Notes: generated from the letters alone by a model not told the origin. A stretch of DNA of 64,000 nucleotides from Hygrophila difformis (GCA_030278955.1 JAOANR010000004.1:15488428-15552427); one strand, 5' to 3'. Positions 20,179 to 33,042 are shown, counted from the stretch's first letter. Translations and numbers: made by a program.

Positions 20179-22781
20179 TGTAACACCCCGATTTTTGGTC
20201 ACCCAGGTCGGGATGTCACCGCCACATCTCCCTAGTAAGACACGGTTTCTCCGAGCTTACTAAAGAGATGCAAGGCTAGGTATTGCAGTATTTAAAATAT
20301 TTAAAGCATTCAAAATAGCCCATACAATATAATTCGAAAATAATAATAGCATAGCGCATCGGAAATATTTAGTTTAATACAGTATCGCAGCGGAAAATAT
20401 AAAAAGGGCCGACATGGCCAAAACACGGGTTAAACAGGCCCGTTCATACTATAGTCTAAGTACGAAATTTAAAAGCAAAATAACAATCCCCAAAATCCCA
20501 TGCATGATTCGTGCTCACACATGCTCATTCCACATATTCTGTAAAGAAAGGAATAAAAATGGTTTTGGTCAGCAAAATTTGCTGAGTAAGTTAACACATG
20601 CATGATCGTAGGGTTTAAAAGCCATTAATTTAATAATTTAACAAAAGCATGATAATAGCATAATATATAATTTAATCTAATCAAGTATCCAATAGCCTAA
20701 ATTATCTCAGGGCTCTATTTAATAACACATATCACATGGTTTAACCACAAAAGCCATAATTTAAATAAAGCATTTAAATAATTTAATTGGACAACAACAT
20801 AACTTAATCTAGTTTAATTTAATTTAGAATCCCCATTACATTCCCGATTTTGTATTTCAAGTTTCACGATAAAAATCGCGATGTCAACAAGTTTAGCCGG
20901 TAGCCCGGCGGCCGCAACCGTATCAGCCATACCCAGTACCACTCCGGAGCCTCGGGAAACCCATACGGATATTCACGAGAGTGTAGGCTCTAAGTTTCGC
21001 CGTTTAGGCAATCCATATCTCAAATTTAGCGCGCGGGGTCACCATCGTCCATTACGGCACGAAGTGAATCGTTAGGGGGCACCCTGCAGAGCACTCACCC
21101 CTAATTTTAATTTATCAAGTTTGTAAGGGGATTTAGTTTTTAAAATCTGCCTTCTATTATATTAATTTAGAAATAATATCTCAATTCGTTTCAACCCTAA
21201 AGGTCAATTCCATGTTTCAACAAGATTTCAAGATTTCGTTTCGGTAAATCACAGTTTACTCCAAAATTCGTCTAAAATCAGATTTAATTCCAAAAATTCC
21301 AAAATTTCATATCTGACTCGGAAACATCAAGATCTACAACTTTCGTGTTTTAACTTTTTCAATCCGAGATACCTAAGTAGGTCAAAATCGCCAATTTTCG
21401 CATAAGAAGAAATCTGTCCGAGTTTAATGCACCACAGTTTAAAGATTTCAAATTCTACCATGTCAATTCAACTCCAAATTTAATGACATTTGACAGGAAT
21501 CATCTTAAGACATTTATCTACAACTTTCATGTTTGGCCAAAGATCTAAAACAGCCTAGATCCTATGTCAAAAATGTGATCAAGATCATTCCTAAGTTCTG
21601 TCCAAGATTTCGAGATCTAGAATCAAACAGTTCGGTTTCAACGGGTTTTCACATATCAAATCAACTCCAAAAGTTCTCAAATTTTTACAGTAGCTAGGTC
21701 TAAGTCTTAGGAACGTTTTTCGTGTTTTAAGTTTTTCCATTTGAGTTCGTTTTAAGGGTCGGAAAAATTCACCAAATCTGTTGCGTCAGTAGAAAGACAA
21801 AAGTGGACAGATTTATGGTTCTTGTTGAATCTTTTAGGTTTCGAATGTTTTAAAATCTCCCAAAACCATGTAAGGTTAACTTACAGTGTCTATGAACGTC
21901 GGGGATGTCTAGTTCGGAGGCGTGGCTTCCAGATCACCGTTTCTCCTCTCCGTTCGTCGGGTTTTACGATCTAGATTCGATACGGGGTGTAGAAAGAAAA
22001 GAATCGAAGTTAGAATCCGTTTTTGGATTGAAACGTGAAAAGATTTATTGGACTAGAGCTTACCACAACGTTTGGAGACCTTGGATTTTCGTCCAAAGCT
22101 GCTGCCTCCGTTTGGTGCTTTCCGTCGACTCCGAATTTAGGGTTTCGAACGTATAGAAGATTGTAGGGTTTTGTAAACTTGTTTGGGGCTCCCAAGGGGC
22201 TTATTTATAGAATTATAAATCCCTAGGGCGTCCACAACCGACCTAAAAGTCTGGAGTCGAGAGATGTTCAACCGAAAGTCGAAAAATCCGCGTTCGGGCG
22301 AGAGATTCGCGCAACAAACGAATCTGTGAAGTGGCGCGGTCGTGGCGCGCTAAAGCCACTTCACCGCGCGGCCACCGCGCCGACTTCGCCTGGACTTCGG
22401 TCCGGGCGGGTCGTGCGATCCGTCGTGCTTTTCCGCCTCTCTTTCGGGTTTCTATCCCTCTATGCTCCCGAATTCCGATTTCCGGGGTATATTCGGGTTC
22501 ATACTTTCTCTCTAATTTTATTCTCAGTCTAATTGGATGTTTTGGACTCGAATACTCGAGTTCATTAGTGTCGGGTTTTGGTGTACCATTTATCCATCCC
22601 TTTTATTTACTTAAATTCCTTTAATTCCTTTTTGAGTAAAAGTCTCATTTCTCATTTCCTTATCTTTATTTATTTCTTTTATTTGCTGGAGTTGTTTATT
22701 TATTTATAGTATTTATTTTATTTATTATTTATTTATTTAATTATTGTTTTATTTTATGTTGGAAAATTCTCGGGTATTACA
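20179..22781 (-). repeat. Element A 3' LTR
   Basis: On the minus strand it runs TGTAATACCCGAG to GGGTGTTACA, 2603 bp, directly after the polypurine tract at 22782-22795. It holds a GC-rich palindromic cluster (22325-22385), the site at which B entered the other copy. Short ORFs such as 20414-20605 and 20881-21075 recur in the other LTR and are not genes. Confidence 0.95.
20570..20584 (-). other. LTR stem-loop, element A (3' LTR copy)
   Basis: On the minus strand CAGCAAATTTTGCTG follows the conserved GTTAACTTACT. The same arrangement occurs in the other A LTR (29119-29133). In element B (33144-33160 and 41640-41656) the stem letters differ but still pair. It lies in the downstream (R/U5) part of the LTR. 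Confidence 0.6.
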
Positions 22782-22820
22782 GTCTACCCTCCTTAAGAAT
22801 CAACTTCGTCCTCGAAGTTG
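22782..22820 (-). promoter_or_regulatory. Element A polypurine tract and upstream hairpin
   Basis: The minus-strand TAAGGAGGGTAGAC directly precedes the 3' LTR (22782-22795) and is the plus-strand primer. Just upstream, 22801-22820 is the inverted repeat CAACTTCG-AGGA-CGAAGTTG (minus-strand reading). Element B has the same pair at 39391-39429. Confidence 0.85.
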
Positions 22821-22985
22821 TGTTTCTGCTTTTCTTGTCTCGTGCTAAGGTCTTGTGTTTGTTTTATTATGTTGTGACTGAACTTAGAATTAAAACTTCT
22901 AAGCTGCCTACGTACCCGGTAAAGGGATCAAGCCATAACGTAGTTCAAAAGTTTACAAAAATGCACGAAAAATTAGGGGGTATGA

Positions 22986-23003
22986 CATCCTCTCCCCCTT
23001 AAG
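22986..23003 (-). promoter_or_regulatory. Second polypurine tract just after pol stop (element A)
   Basis: A few bases after the gag-pol stop the minus strand reads TTAAGGGGGAGAGGATG. It precedes a TGTCATACCCCC stretch that resembles an LTR start, but no LTR begins here. Element B has the same block at 39277-39293. Confidence 0.6.
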
Positions 23004-23010
23004 ATTGCAG

Positions 23011-26000
23011 TTATGTCCCCATAACTGTGTCGGAATCGGTTTGGAACAATGTCGGGTGTCGTTCCCTCATATCGGATTCTACTTCCCAAGTTGCCGTCTC
23101 ACTTTCGTGATTTGACCAAAGAACCTTGATCATTTTGACGGTTTTTTTCCTCGTTACTCGTTCCTTAGTATCGAGAATACGCACTGGGACTTCCTCGTAA
23201 GTCAAATCCTCATTGAGCTCAATTATCTCCGGTTGAAGTACATGTGTCGGGTCCGGCACATACTTCTTTAGTTGCGAGACATGGAAGACATTATGAACTC
23301 GATCTAAGTGTGGCGGTAAGGCCAATCGGTAGGCTAGAGTTCCGACTCGTTCTAGGATTTCGTCAGGTCCTATGTATCGAGGACTTAACTTCCCTCGTTT
23401 GCCAAAGCGCATCACCCCCTTCATGGGTGATATCTTTAGCATGACCCTATCTCCCACTTGAAATTCTAGGTCTCTTCGTCTCACGTCGGCATAACTCTTT
23501 TGACGGTCTTGAGCGGCTTTCATCTTCCCTTGGATCACTTTGATTTGTTGAGCCATGTCTTCGATAAGTTGTGGTCCCACTACCACGGACTTATCGTTTT
23601 CTTCCCAGCTCAAAGGGCTTCGGCACTTTCGTCCATACAATGCCTCGAAAGGTGCCATGCCGATACTAGCATGGTAACTATTATTATAGGAAAACTCAAT
23701 CAAGGGTAAATGAGATTCCCAATTCCCTTTGAATTCCAACACACATGCTCTCAGCATGTCTTCTAGTGTTTGGATTGTTCTCTCGGTTTGTCCATCCGTC
23801 ATCGGGTGGAATGCGGTGCTCATTTTGATTTGAGTACTGAGAGCTTTTTGTAACTCCTTCCAGAAATGAGAGACAAATCTACTGTCTCTATCGGAAATGA
23901 TATCATGTGGTACTCCATGTCGTCGTACCACATTATCAATGTAGGCTCGGGCCAATTGGTCCATAGTCCACGTGTCTTTCATTGGGATAAATATGGCTGT
24001 CTTCGTTAGCCTATCCACAATCACCCAAATCTTGTTCATGCCTTTAGGTGATCGGGGTAATCCCGAGACAAAGTCCATTGAGATGCTATCCCACTTCCAA
24101 CTTGGAATCTCTAGTGGTTGCATCAGTCCTAAGGGTTTATGTCGCACTGCCTTAACCTTTTGGCAGGTGAGACATCTTGCCACGAAATTTGCCACTTCCT
24201 TCTTCATTCCCGGCCACCAATAGATCTTCTTCAGATCTTTGTATAGCTTGTCACCTCCGGGATGTACGGAATATGGCGTGTTGTGCCCTTCCTCCATCAA
24301 CCTTTGCTTTAACTCGGCACATTTAAAAGGCACACACCATCTACCTTTAAAACGGATGCTTCCATCCTCGTGGACAGCAAATCCTATTGCCTTTCCTTCG
24401 GCAATATACCCTTTTATCTTCTCGAGTTTCGGGTCGCCCGGTTGAGCGAGTCGAATCTCGTCTAATATTGGAGTCTCTACGACCATGGCATTGATCGTTT
24501 CTCTCACTGTGCCAGGATGCACAAGTTCTAACTCCAATCTTGCCAAATCCATGTACAATGCCGGCCGAATTACCAACGAGTTTGTCACGTGTTGGGTTTT
24601 CCGACTTAGGGCATCGGCTACCACATTCGCCTTCCCCTCGTGGTATGCTATCTCTAAATCGTAGTCTTTAATAAGTTCCAACCACCTTCGCTGTCTCAAA
24701 TTCAACTCCTTCTGAGTGAATATATATTTCAAGCTTTTGTGGTCGGTGAACATTCGACACTTCCGCCCATAAAGATAATGTCTCCATATCTTTAGAGCGA
24801 AAACGACCGCTGCCAACTCCAGGTCATGTGTCGGATAATTTTCCTCGTGAGGTTTTAGTTGGCGTGATGCATAGGCTACGACTCTCGAGTCTTGCATCAA
24901 GACACAACCTAAACCTTCCTTCGAAGCATCGCTATATACTTCGAAGTCACCATTTTCTGATGGTAATGTTAATACGGGTGTGGTTGTGAGTCGTTTCTTC
25001 AGCTCTTGAAACGAAGTCTCACATACTTCGGTCCACTCGTATTTTGCTCCTTTCTTAAGTAGCTGGGTCAAAGGACGTGCAATCCTTGAAAAGTCCTTCA
25101 CAAATCGTCTATAATATCCGGCTAATCCAAGGAAACTCCTTATTTCCGTTGGACTTTTCGGAGTTGCCCATTCAGTTACGGCAGAAACTTTTGCCGGATC
25201 CACTGATACTCCATCAGCGGATACTATGTGTCCGAGAAATGCCACTTCTTTCAGCCAGAAGTCACATTTCGACAGCTTGCCGTATAGCTGATTTCTTCGC
25301 AAGATTTCTAACACTTGATGTAAGTGCTTTGCATGCTCCTCCTCGCTCTTCGAGTAGATCAGGATGTCGTCGATGAACACTACGACACACTGGTCTAACA
25401 ATTCTCGGAACACGTTGTTCATGAGATTCATGAACATGGCCGGAGCATTTGTTAACCCGAAGGATAACACTGTGAACTCGTAATGGCCATATCGCGTTCG
25501 AAACGCCGTCTTCGGAATGTCCTTCTCGGCGATCCTCAATTGATGATACCCAGATCGCAAATCGATCTTCGAGAATACTGAAGCTCCCTTCAGTTGATCA
25601 AACAGATCCTCTATTCTCGGTAGGGGGTATTTATTCTTAATGGTCACTTGGTTTAGTCCTCGGTAATCTATGCAAAGACGTAGTCCTCCGTCTTTCTTCT
25701 TGACAAATAAAACCGGTGCTCCCCAAGGGGACGTACTCGGTCTTATGTAACCTTTTCCCAATAGCTCCTCGAGTTGTTCCTTTAACTCCTTCATTTCCAG
25801 TGGTGCCATCCGGTACGGAGCTTTTGAGACAGGCTCTGTCCCCGGAATGAGATCTATCGTGAATTCAAGATCTCTCTCAGGTGGCATGCCCGGAACGTCT
25901 TCAGGGAACACGTCCGGGTATTCTCTTACCACTGGTATGCTATCAACCTTGTTCTCTTCCGCCTCAAGGTTGTGCACATGGCACGCATATAGTTCATACC

Positions 26001-27741
26001 CCTTACGCATCAAGTTACTTAGTTTAAGTGCACTAACGATTTTGTTACTTTTCTTAGGGGGCTGAGAGTAAAAGATAACTCTCTTTCCCCTACTTTTTGA
26101 CAAGGTGATCTTTTGCTTTTGGCATTCGATCACCGCTTTATACTGGGATAGCCAGTCCATCCCCAGTATGATGTCAAAGTCTCTTAAGTTAAATTCTACC
26201 AAGTTCGCGAAGAATTCTACGTTCTTTATAACTACAGGAACTCCGTTGTATCGTTTAGAGCAAGACACTACTTCTCCAGAAGGCAATTGAATTCCTAAGC
26301 TAATTCTCTCACACTTAGGTAGATCTAACTCAGGCACTATCCTTGATGCTATAATGGAGCAACTAGCTCCAGAATCAAATAGAATTCTAAGGGGCGTATT
26401 CAACACATAAAATGTATCTGCCATCACTTCTCCTTGCGCAGGCACGTCCGCTTGGTTTACCACGTTCAACCTCCCCATAGGGCGTCCCTGATTGCCTTGT
26501 TGATTCGCATTCGGCTGCTGATTTTGTTGCTGGTTTTGATTCTGAGGGGGCGGAGGTCGTTGGTTCTGGTTCTGGTTTTGCGGCCTATTTTGAGGGGGTC
26601 TGTACCCTTGGTTATTGCCGTTTCGCCCGTTTTGGTTTTGAGGCTGTTCTTGCCCCGCGACTAAGTCGTCCCTCTTTGTTATGTTCTCGAGCCTAGTTCG
26701 ACAATCCCGTCGAACGTGACCCATTCGACCGCATCGGTAACAGGCGCCTTGTTGCGGGCATCCCCTTGCCAGATGTGGTCGTCCACATCGCGGGCAAGGC
26801 GGTACCGGATCTTCTTGATTGAACCTCCTCCCAGTGTTGTTTTGTTGGGGCCTATTTGACCCTCTGCGCTGCTCGTTCCTTCCAGTGTTGTTCTCGTTTC
26901 GTGAATCTCGACTTCTCTTGTCTTGAGGACCCCTGCTGGACTCCCCACTCACCCTTCTTTTCAGCTGCTGCACGCGTGCTACCGCTACAGCGCGATCGTA
27001 TACGGCTTGCAAATCGGGGTAGTGTACCCCCGCGATCACCTCGCGCACAGACAGGTTCAGTCCCATCTCGAACTTCTGTGCCTTTTCCGCATCAGTAGGC
27101 ACTAGCCTTGGTGCGAACCTCACCAGCTCCTTGAAGCGGGTGTAGTATTCTTGCACCGTTTGGCTTCCTTGCTTCAGTGACAGGAATTCTTCGTACATGG
27201 CAGCTTTGGTACTCAAGGGATAGAATCGATCCCTGAGTAGTTCCATCATCTCCATCCACGAGTAAGGCTCGTCATCTTCAGTCAGTTTGGCTTGCGTTGC
27301 TTGCCACCAGTCATCAGCTTCGCCTCCCAAGTAGTATGAAGCGACATGTACCCTCTCTCCTTCCGGACATTTGATCGCTCCCAGCAGCTTGTCAAAAGTC
27401 CGGATCCATTCCTCCAGTTTAGCTGGATCCTCCTCACCAGCGTAGTGGGACGGCTGGTAGGGATTCACCATCGCCAGGTAGTTAGGGTGAGCTTGGGGCG
27501 GAGGTACCGCCGCAGCTTGACCCTGGTTGACTTGCGCGTTTCCGAGCGCAATCAACACTTCCTCTATCGTCCTTAGACGATCGCCCACATTGTTCGGTGC
27601 GGGGGCGTCCTGCGCACCTTGGGGTTGTTCCATCTCAGGTTGAATCGGTTCAGTGACGTTTGGTGGTGTTTCAGTAGGTATCTCAGTGGTGGTTTGGGGA
27701 GTGGTTTGAGTTCTTCCTCTTCCTCTTCCTCTGGGTGCCAT
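23011..27741 (-). CDS. Element A gag-pol polyprotein (Ty3 chromovirus)
   Basis: One uninterrupted frame holds all retrotransposon enzymes. From the start M-A-P-R-G-R the order is gag core (about residues 100-265, with E-A-D-D-W-W and Y-Y-T-R-F), two cysteine knuckles near 316 and 333 ([13 protein letters not shown], then [14 protein letters not shown]), aspartic protease (D-S-G-A-S near 453), reverse transcriptase with F-I-D-D near 787, RNase H (Y-S-D-A-S near 932), integrase with HHCC zinc region and D-D-E residues ([23 protein letters not shown]), and a C-terminal chromodomain with K-V-L-W-S-N-H and T-A-T-W-E near 1523-1550. An upstream in-frame ATG at 27783 would add 14 residues. The ATG at 27741 is preferred because element B starts with a matching M-P-P-R-G-R. 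No stops or shifts are seen, so the element may be competent. Confidence 0.95.
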   Translation of the reverse strand: MAPRGRGRGRTQTTPQTTTEIPTETPPNVTEPIQPEMEQPQGAQDAPAPNNVGDRLRTIEEVLIALGNAQVNQGQAAAVPPPQAHPNYLAMVNPYQPSHYAGEEDPAKLEEWIRTFDKLLGAIKCPEGERVHVASYYLGGEADDWWQATQAKLTEDDEPYSWMEMMELLRDRFYPLSTKAAMYEEFLSLKQGSQTVQEYYTRFKELVRFAPRLVPTDAEKAQKFEMGLNLSVREVIAGVHYPDLQAVYDRAVAVARVQQLKRRVSGESSRGPQDKRSRDSRNENNTGRNEQRRGSNRPQQNNTGRRFNQEDPVPPCPRCGRPHLARGCPQQGACYRCGRMGHVRRDCRTRLENITKRDDLVAGQEQPQNQNGRNGNNQGYRPPQNRPQNQNQNQRPPPPQNQNQQQNQQPNANQQGNQGRPMGRLNVVNQADVPAQGEVMADTFYVLNTPLRILFDSGASCSIIASRIVPELDLPKCERISLGIQLPSGEVVSCSKRYNGVPVVIKNVEFFANLVEFNLRDFDIILGMDWLSQYKAVIECQKQKITLSKSRGKRVIFYSQPPKKSNKIVSALKLSNLMRKGYELYACHVHNLEAEENKVDSIPVVREYPDVFPEDVPGMPPERDLEFTIDLIPGTEPVSKAPYRMAPLEMKELKEQLEELLGKGYIRPSTSPWGAPVLFVKKKDGGLRLCIDYRGLNQVTIKNKYPLPRIEDLFDQLKGASVFSKIDLRSGYHQLRIAEKDIPKTAFRTRYGHYEFTVLSFGLTNAPAMFMNLMNNVFRELLDQCVVVFIDDILIYSKSEEEHAKHLHQVLEILRRNQLYGKLSKCDFWLKEVAFLGHIVSADGVSVDPAKVSAVTEWATPKSPTEIRSFLGLAGYYRRFVKDFSRIARPLTQLLKKGAKYEWTEVCETSFQELKKRLTTTPVLTLPSENGDFEVYSDASKEGLGCVLMQDSRVVAYASRQLKPHEENYPTHDLELAAVVFALKIWRHYLYGRKCRMFTDHKSLKYIFTQKELNLRQRRWLELIKDYDLEIAYHEGKANVVADALSRKTQHVTNSLVIRPALYMDLARLELELVHPGTVRETINAMVVETPILDEIRLAQPGDPKLEKIKGYIAEGKAIGFAVHEDGSIRFKGRWCVPFKCAELKQRLMEEGHNTPYSVHPGGDKLYKDLKKIYWWPGMKKEVANFVARCLTCQKVKAVRHKPLGLMQPLEIPSWKWDSISMDFVSGLPRSPKGMNKIWVIVDRLTKTAIFIPMKDTWTMDQLARAYIDNVVRRHGVPHDIISDRDSRFVSHFWKELQKALSTQIKMSTAFHPMTDGQTERTIQTLEDMLRACVLEFKGNWESHLPLIEFSYNNSYHASIGMAPFEALYGRKCRSPLSWEENDKSVVVGPQLIEDMAQQIKVIQGKMKAAQDRQKSYADVRRRDLEFQVGDRVMLKISPMKGVMRFGKRGKLSPRYIGPDEILERVGTLAYRLALPPHLDRVHNVFHVSQLKKYVPDPTHVLQPEIIELNEDLTYEEVPVRILDTKERVTRKKTVKMIKVLWSNHESETATWEVESDMRERHPTLFQTDSDTVMGT

Positions 27742-28004
27742 TCTAGTACAAATGGGATAGATTAGGACTGGTGAATTTAGCATATAGTCTAAGCAATTTC
27801 TATAAATGTATATGTGTGTAGCAATTTAGCACGTGGTGCTTTGTTCGAATTAAGAAGCATCGTATGCTTCGGGGTTTTATTTTATTTTGTCTTGTTTTGT
27901 TTTGATTTAAAAAAAATAAATCGGGCATTTTATTTCCTCAAAAGAAATTTTAGTACAAAAGTAGAAATATTTTTCTAGCAAAACAATGTCTAACAATAGA
28001 ATCT

Positions 28005-28340
28005 CTAGTGCCTCATGACGTCTCCCGGTGGGGTAGCAGGATCTTCCTCCGGATATTCCTCCTCCGAACTCGGCGGTAGTAGGTCGTCAAAGATAGTGTT
28101 TAAGTCTTGCCCGTGGGCATCGATGTATTCCTTTAGTATTAAGTTTTGTGTAGTGAGGGTTTGGACTTGGTGTTCGAGTTGGTTTATGCAGTGATGATCC
28201 GCCTCTCTCAAGTTGCCCATGTGATGTAAATTGGCCTCCAACTGAGCCATACGGTACTTCATTTGCTCTAGGGTTTGGTGGGAATCGAGATGTACACTCA
28301 TCATCCTGACCATCAACTGCATCATGTCTTGACTAGCCAT
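28005..28340 (-). CDS. Element A extra ORF between 5' LTR and gag (coiled coil, acidic tail)
   Basis: The 111-codon frame begins M-A-S-Q-D and is rich in M, Q, L and H in a heptad-like pattern over residues 5-85, suggesting a coiled coil. It ends in an acidic, proline-containing tail (SSEEEYPEEDPATPPG). It lies 264 bp upstream of the gag start in the same direction and would be the first ORF on the element RNA. No family is recognised. Element B has an ORF of the same layout at the same place (33812-34273), though the sequences hardly align by eye. That recurrence is the best evidence that it is real. Confidence 0.6.
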   Translation of the reverse strand: MASQDMMQLMVRMMSVHLDSHQTLEQMKYRMAQLEANLHHMGNLREADHHCINQLEHQVQTLTTQNLILKEYIDAHGQDLNTIFDDLLPPSSEEEYPEEDPATPPGDVMRH

Positions 28341-28365
28341 CTAGCGCAAGCAAGAGATCTAAGTT

Positions 28366-28505
28366 AATATTCGCCAAGATTCTAAGTTCAATTCGCCAAG
28401 ATTCTAGGTTCGAGTTTCCAAGATTCTAAGTTCAAGTTTCGCCAAGATGCTAAGTTCAAGTTTCGCCAAGATTCTAAGTTCAAGTTTCCAAGATTCTAAG
28501 TTCGT
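28366..28505 (-). repeat. Minisatellite in the element A leader
   Basis: About six copies of a unit of 17-24 bp, GCCAAGATTCTAAGTTCAAGTTTC on the plus strand with small variations, lie just upstream of the small ORF and downstream of the PBS on the minus strand. No such array is seen in the B leader. Confidence 0.8.
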
Positions 28506-28710
28506 AGCAGAGATGCAACATGTATATGCAAATGATATTTCCCCCCCATAATAATTTAATGCACCATATATATATATCTTTTTTTTCCATGGGTTTTAAA
28601 ATAAAATTTTTCTCCATGGAAATAATAATTTAAAATTTAAAATGATAGTCAAAATATTGATAGTAGTTTAAAAATAATAATGGTTTAAAAATAATAGTTT
28701 AAAAATAGCC

Positions 28711-28724
28711 GGGCTCTGATACCA
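28711..28724 (-). promoter_or_regulatory. Element A primer-binding site (tRNA-iMet)
   Basis: The minus strand reads TGGTATCAGAGCCC, complementary to the 3' end of plant initiator tRNA-Met, three bases after the 5' LTR. Confidence 0.9.
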
Positions 28725-28727
28725 ACT

Positions 28728-30920
28728 TGTAACACCCCGGTTTTTTGTCACCCAGGTTGGGATGTCACCGCCACATCTCCCTAGTAAGACACGGTTTCTC
28801 CGAGCTTACTAAAGAGATGCAAGGCTAGGTATTGCAGTATTTAAAACATTTAAAGCATTCAAAATAGCCCATACAATATAATTCGAAAATAATAATAGCA
28901 TAGCGCAGCGGAAATATTTAGTTTAATACAGTATCGCAGCGGAAAATATAAAAAGGGCCGACATGGCCAAAACACGGGTTAAACAGGCCCGTTCATACTA
29001 TAGTCTAAGTACGAAATTTAAAAGCAAAATAACAATCCCCAAAATCCCATGCATGATTCGTGCTCACACATGCTCATTCCACATATTCTGTAAAGAAAGG
29101 AATAAAAATGGTTTTGGTCAGCAAAATTTGCTGAGTAAGTTAACACATGCATGATCGTAGGGTTTAAAAGCCATTAATTTAATAATTTAACAAAAGCATG
29201 ATAATAGCATAATATATAATTTAATCTAATCAAGTATCCAATAGCCTAAATTATCTCAGGGCTCTATTTAATAACACATATCACATGGTTTAACCACAAA
29301 AGCCATAATTTAAATAAAGCATTTAAATAATTTAATTGGACAACAACATAACTTAATCTAGTTTAATTTAATTTAGAATCCCCATTACATTCCCGATTTT
29401 GTATTTCAAGTTTCACGATAAAAATCGCGATGTCAACAAGTTTAGCCGGTAGCCCGGCGGCCGCAACCGTATCAGCCATACCCAGTACCATTCCGGAGCC
29501 TCGGGAAACCCATACGGATATTCACGAGAGTGTAGGCTCTAAGTTTCGCCGTTTAGGCAATCCATATCTCAAATTTAGCGCGCGGGGTCACCATCGTCCA
29601 TTACGGCACGAAGTGAATCGTTAGGGGGCACCCTGCAGAGCACTCACCCCTAATTTTAATTTATCAAGTTTGTAAGGGGATTTAGTTTTTAAAATCTGCC
29701 TTCCATTGTATTAATTTAGAAATAATATCTCAATTCGTTTCAACCCTAAAGGTCAATTCCATGTTTCAACAAGATTTCAAGATTTCGTTTCGGTAAATCA
29801 CAGTTTACTCCAAAATTCGTCTAAAATCGGATTTAATTCCAAAAATTCCAAACTTTCATATCTGACTCGGAAACATCAAGATCTACAACTTTCGTGTTTT
29901 AACTTTTTCAATCCGAGATACCTAAGTAGGTCACAATCGCCAATTTTCGCATAAGAAGAAATCTGTCCGAGTTTAATGCACCACAGTTTAAAGATTTCAA
30001 ATTCTACCATGTCAATTCAACTCCAAATTTAATGAAATTTGACAGAGATCATCTTAAGACATTTATCTACAACTTTCATATTTGGCCAAAGATCTAAAAC
30101 AGCCTAGATCCTATGTCAAAAACGTGATCAAGATCATTCCTAAGTTCTGTCCAAGATTTCGAGATCTAGAATCAAACAGTTCGGTTTCAACGGGTTTTCA
30201 CATATCAAATCAACTCCAAAAATTCTCAAATTTTTACAGTAGCTAGGTCTAAGTCTTAGGAACGTTTTTCGTGTTTTAAGTTTTTCTGTTTGAGTTTGTT
30301 TTAAGGGTCGGAAAAATTCACCAAATCTGTTGCGTCGGTAGAAAGACAAAAGTGGACAGATTTATGGTTCTTGTTGAATCTTTTAGGTTTCGAATGTTTT
30401 AAAATCTCCCAAAACCATGTAAGGTTAACTTACAGTGTCTATGAACGTCGGGGATGTCTAGTTCGGAGGCGTGGCTTCCAGATCACCGTTTCTCCTCTCC
30501 GTTCGTCGGGTTCTACGATCTAGATTCGATACGGGGTGTAGAAAGAAAAGAATCGAAGTTAGAATCCGTTTTCGGATTGAAACGTGAAAAGATTTATTGG
30601 ACTAGAGCTTACCACAACGTTTGGAGACCTTGGATTTTCGTCCAAAGCTGCTGCCTCTGTTTGGTGCTTTCCGTCGACTCCGAATTTAGGGTTTCGAACG
30701 TATAGAAGATTGTAGGGTTTTGTAAACTTGTTTGGGGCTCCCAAGGGGCTTATTTATAGAATTATAAATCCCTAGGCCGTCCACAACCGACCTAAAAGTC
30801 TGGAGTCGAGAGATGTTCAACCGAAAGTCGAAAAATCCGCGTTCGGGCGAGAGATTCGCGCAACAAACGAATCTGTGAAGTGGCGCGGTCGTGGCGCGCT
30901 AAAGCCACTTCACCGCGCGG
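28728..30920 (-). repeat. Element A 5' LTR, first part
   Basis: It matches 20179-22371 position by position with scattered substitutions and no net length change. It stops at CGCGG (30916-30920), the target duplication of element B. The LTR resumes at 42048. Confidence 0.95.
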
Positions 30921-31179
30921 TGTAATACCCGAGAAATCAACATCGAGTATTAAATCCGAAAAAATTAATTAATTGAATTAATTAATTGGATTTAACTATC
31001 GCAACCGAAATAATTCCGGGAGAGCGGAATTAGATAATTTCGCACGATAGCAACTCGAAGAGAGTTATCGGAGTATCCAACAATCGGATAATCCAATATG
31101 ATTTTTAAAAAAAAAAAAAAAAAAAACAAAAATCATATATTTTATAAAAAAAAAAAAAAAATAAGAAAAGGGCCGCAGC

Positions 31180-31252
31180 CTGTGGCCGCGCGGTGGCGCG
31201 CCACCAGCGCGCCACCATGCAGGGGCTGCAGCCCCTACGCGTTCAACGCGTT
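31180..31252. other. GC-rich palindrome cluster in the element B LTR
   Basis: Three inverted repeats lie in a row: GGTGGCGCGC-CACCA-GCGCGCCACC, the perfect palindrome GGGGCTGCAGCCCC, and ACGCGTT-C-AACGCGT. The 3' LTR copy (about 39678-39750) keeps all three but has a shorter left flank. Confidence 0.8.
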
Positions 31253-33034
31253 TTGGCGAGGTGAGGGCTTCTACTTCGAACTTGGATGCATGGAATCGAG
31301 CCACAATCATGGTCCAGACCCTTAGGAGTGTTTGGAGACTCTATTGGATGAATTTGGAAGTCTCTAGAATGCTTACAAGTTTGGATAAGGTTGGATGCAT
31401 GTTCTAGAAACATTCATTGAACACCTTGGGAATTTGGTGGGATGAATGTGGATTAATGGGGTGAAATTTCGAGAATGACTGCATTGAGTCATGTCTAACC
31501 TTCCCTAGGGGCTTAATGTCAGTCATTAGGAGCATTAAGCACTCTAGATATCAACAAACCAACCCCAAAATCACCCTCCACTCCCTTAATCCGAAAATCA
31601 GTTTCTCTTGGAGAGTTGAGAGTTCTTTGAGTGTATTCATCTTGTTCTTGGGGCTTTGGTCGAGTTGAAGCATTCAAATCCCTTCTCCTACGTCTAGGTA
31701 AGGATTCTGAACCAATTCCTTGTTCTTTACTTCGAATCCTAGGCCCTAACATCAAGTTTCTATCCAAACACCTCAAAATAGGATTCGTTCGGTAGATCTT
31801 GGAGGTTGGAGTCTGTTCCGGTCGAGTTTGAGGATTCAACCATAGAAGTTTTCGACACTCCACTCTTGAGAAGTAAGTTAATGATGTGCATGTCAATTTT
31901 TAGAGTGTTTGGTTGAGTATTCTTTGAGTTATGGTTCGAATTCCATCTTGTGCCAAATCTGTATTTCAGGGTTTCTTCCGAGTATGTTTTCTTGTTGTGC
32001 TTTTCTCGCCTAGATCCGTTCATTTTTGGAAGAACTTGTCTAAATGAAAAATGTTCCTAATGCTTTAAAGATGATGCCTGTAAAGTTTCATAATTTTTGG
32101 ATTTGATTTGGTCGACGAAAACGAATCTGGTATTTTCTGCTATAGTTGATGACAGATTTAAGTTCCGAGCATGTTCAGTTTTGTGGTTCCTATTTCTCCT
32201 AGCTATGGTCGTTTTTGATGGTCGACTTCTTCATGAAAATTGTTCATCTATGTGTCTAGTTCACTCCTGTTAAATTTCAGAATTTTTAGATCAATATTCG
32301 AATTGATATGGATTTTTGAGTAAGCTGTGGTCGGATGAACAGTGGTACTTACACCCTTTTTAAAACAAGTTTCTGAAATGAATTTTTTTGAGTGACTTAG
32401 AGTCCGAATTTGCTAAGGGCTATTTCTGAGAAAAATGTTCATTTTGATGTCGCCTAGCACCTGTAAAATTTTCAGAATTTTTCACAAAGTTTTACTACAA
32501 TTCCTAATTCGATTTTGAAAACTGCCACAGTGTAGCCTTACCGGTGAAATTTGGTTTCGTACGTTTCGGTCGTTTTTGAGTCGATTGCTACTCTTTAATG
32601 AATCCTATGAATTCTGGAAATGTAGATATATGTGGTAATGATTAAAATGTGATTTTTGAAACTTTGTGAGTTTTGATCGAGTTAGATGTTCAATTTGGAG
32701 GGTAAGTGCACTTGGCGTGGGCTCGTTGGGCCGCCCCCTCTTTTGGTGGCCAAAACGGCGCCAATGAAATATTATTATGTTGCGTGATTGTATGAGTCTA
32801 TACTCCTAGGTGTATCCGTAGGGGTTACCTAGGGCTCCGGAGTGTGTCTGTATAGGGTCCGCTGCTCTCATATTGTGGATACCGTCGGCTTGTGGACATA
32901 AGTGCCCAAGCGGGTAATTGATCCCAAAACGGCTAAGGCCCTGGATCGTTGATACCGGCAGCTTGTGGACATAAGCGCCCAAGCGGGTAATGGTTTGGAT
33001 GTCCTCGATCAAAATGAACAATGGTGTGGTAAAG

Positions 33035-33042
33035 TATAAAAG
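33035..33042 (+). promoter_or_regulatory. TATA box in element B 5' LTR
   Basis: TATAAAAG lies about 510 bp before the LTR end, with the same sequence at 41531-41538 in the 3' LTR. It is the best TATA candidate in the LTR and would place transcription start near 33065-33075. This is inferred from sequence only. Confidence 0.5.

Noticed and set aside
20414..22156. Several ORFs of 60-85 codons (for example at 20414, 20881, 21905), repeated at 28963-30705
   Set aside because: They are inside the two LTRs of element A and recur at matching positions. They have no domain and no coding pattern.
31519..32023. Minus-strand ORFs of 125 and 87 codons, repeated at 40015-40519
   Set aside because: They lie antisense in the two LTRs of element B. 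Identity between copies reflects young LTRs, not selection.
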